Below, one piece after another: positions 11,522-12,034 of a stretch of 12,034 bases of DNA. Origin of the DNA: Pseudomonadota bacterium (GTDB taxonomy: Bacteria > Pseudomonadota > Alphaproteobacteria > Azospirillales > Azospirillaceae); assembly GCA_023416455.1 (NCBI GenBank), contig JAEZHQ010000339.1, positions 1 to 12,034 on the forward strand, read 5' to 3'. The number at the start of each line of letters is the position of its first letter. Within the stretch, counting starts at the first letter, position 1. The notes under the pieces are model-generated. The model did not search any database, had not been told where the DNA came from, and was given only the letters and a program-made list of their open reading frames with translations. The translations under genes and the position numbers were made by a program.

Positions 11522-12034
11522 ATGCGCTGGACAGTTCTTCTGGGGTTTTGGGCGGCGCTGACGTCCGCGGTCGCCGCCGCGCCGGCCGCGGCCATCGACT
11601 TTTCAAAGACCGCCGCCGATTTCGGCCCGGAAGGGGCGTGGTCCAACCAGTGCGACATCGACCGCATGACCGACGCCAAGGTCTGCCGGCTGATGGTCTA
11701 CCGCCTGTTCGACGACGGCAACGAGGTCGGGTTCGTGGCGCTGAGCGTCATCCCCACCGGTGCCGACTATCACCTGTTCCTGACCAGCAGCCAGGGCATG
11801 ATCGAGAGCTGCGCCATCCGCGTCGACCGTCAGCCGCGCATCGAGACGCACATCGCGACGCTCAACATGTGCATGTTCCCGAACTTCGTGTCGGGCCGCG
11901 TGGTCGACCAGTTCCGCAACGGCTCGACCGTCCTGGTCCGCGTCGGTTTCCTGCGCGCCGGCCGGCGCGACATCGATTTCCCGCTGAACGGCTTCTCGCG
12001 CAACTTCGAGGAGATGCAGCGGAACCTGCAATAG
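11522..12034 (+). CDS. Secreted four-cysteine protein, distantly IalB-like
   Basis: A 170-residue protein with a clear signal peptide (residues 1-24, MRWTVLLGFWAALTSAVAAAPAAA), so it is periplasmic or secreted. The mature part has a WSNQCD motif (40-45) and four cysteines (44, 55, 97, 117) able to form two disulfides. It ends in DFPLNGFSRNFEEM (152-165), which recalls the C-terminus of invasion-associated locus B (IalB) proteins, common secreted proteins of alphaproteobacteria. The similarity is weak, so a family call is tentative; the function is unknown. The start ATG 11522 has GAGGGG at 11508-11513 upstream; earlier in-frame starts from 11420 would put charged residues before the signal peptide. 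The stop TAG is the last codon of the window, so the gene is complete. It is divergent from the iron-binding protein gene, with about 206 bases between them, but no sequence evidence ties it to iron. Confidence 0.75.
   Translation: MRWTVLLGFWAALTSAVAAAPAAAIDFSKTAADFGPEGAWSNQCDIDRMTDAKVCRLMVYRLFDDGNEVGFVALSVIPTGADYHLFLTSSQGMIESCAIRVDRQPRIETHIATLNMCMFPNFVSGRVVDQFRNGSTVLVRVGFLRAGRRDIDFPLNGFSRNFEEMQRNLQ

Overview
The window is very GC-rich chromosomal DNA with dense, mostly plus-strand genes, short gaps, and no RNA genes, insertion sequences or CRISPR. The gene content (ihfB-lapA next to pyrF-trpF, a DgcZ-like cyclase, a fused FbpB-type iron permease) and a GGAAC-N16-TGTT promoter typical of the alphaproteobacterial general stress sigma factor EcfG suggest an alphaproteobacterium, most likely an Azospirillum-like member of the Rhodospirillales. 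This placement is an inference from gene order and protein features, not from a database search.

Layout. (1) 170-902: ihfB (IHF beta subunit) and lapA (small LapA-domain membrane protein). (2) 903-2016: an ornithine cyclodeaminase/mu-crystallin family gene whose roughly 150-base leader holds several stacked hairpins. The last one can place the ribosome binding site in a small loop. (3) 2140-3899: a stress cassette with an EcfG-type promoter, a 45-residue single-pass membrane protein, and two DUF2382 (YsnF/AvaK) proteins in tight succession, closed by a perfect 16-bp hairpin. (4) 4146-5506: pyrF and trpF sharing an ATGA overlap (UMP and tryptophan synthesis). (5) 5718-6653: a diguanylate cyclase with an N-terminal CZB zinc-binding domain, like E. 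coli DgcZ. (6) 6754-7404: upp (uracil salvage). (7) 7458-11372: iron uptake, with a fused two-domain Fe3+ ABC permease on the plus strand, a pirin family dioxygenase, and a convergent periplasmic Fe3+-binding protein on the minus strand. Both transport genes have similar Fur-like 15-bp palindromes upstream. (8) 11522-12034: a secreted four-cysteine protein, distantly IalB-like, divergent from the iron-binding protein.

How the parts fit. ihfB-lapA and pyrF-trpF look like the two ends of an alphaproteobacterial housekeeping cluster in which the cyclodeaminase-family gene and the stress cassette have been inserted. The permease and binding protein are probably two parts of one iron importer, although they are transcribed convergently and no ATPase gene lies in the window. 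The most interesting non-coding signals are the cyclodeaminase leader, the EcfG-type promoter, the pair of Fur-like sites, and the hairpin after the stress cassette.
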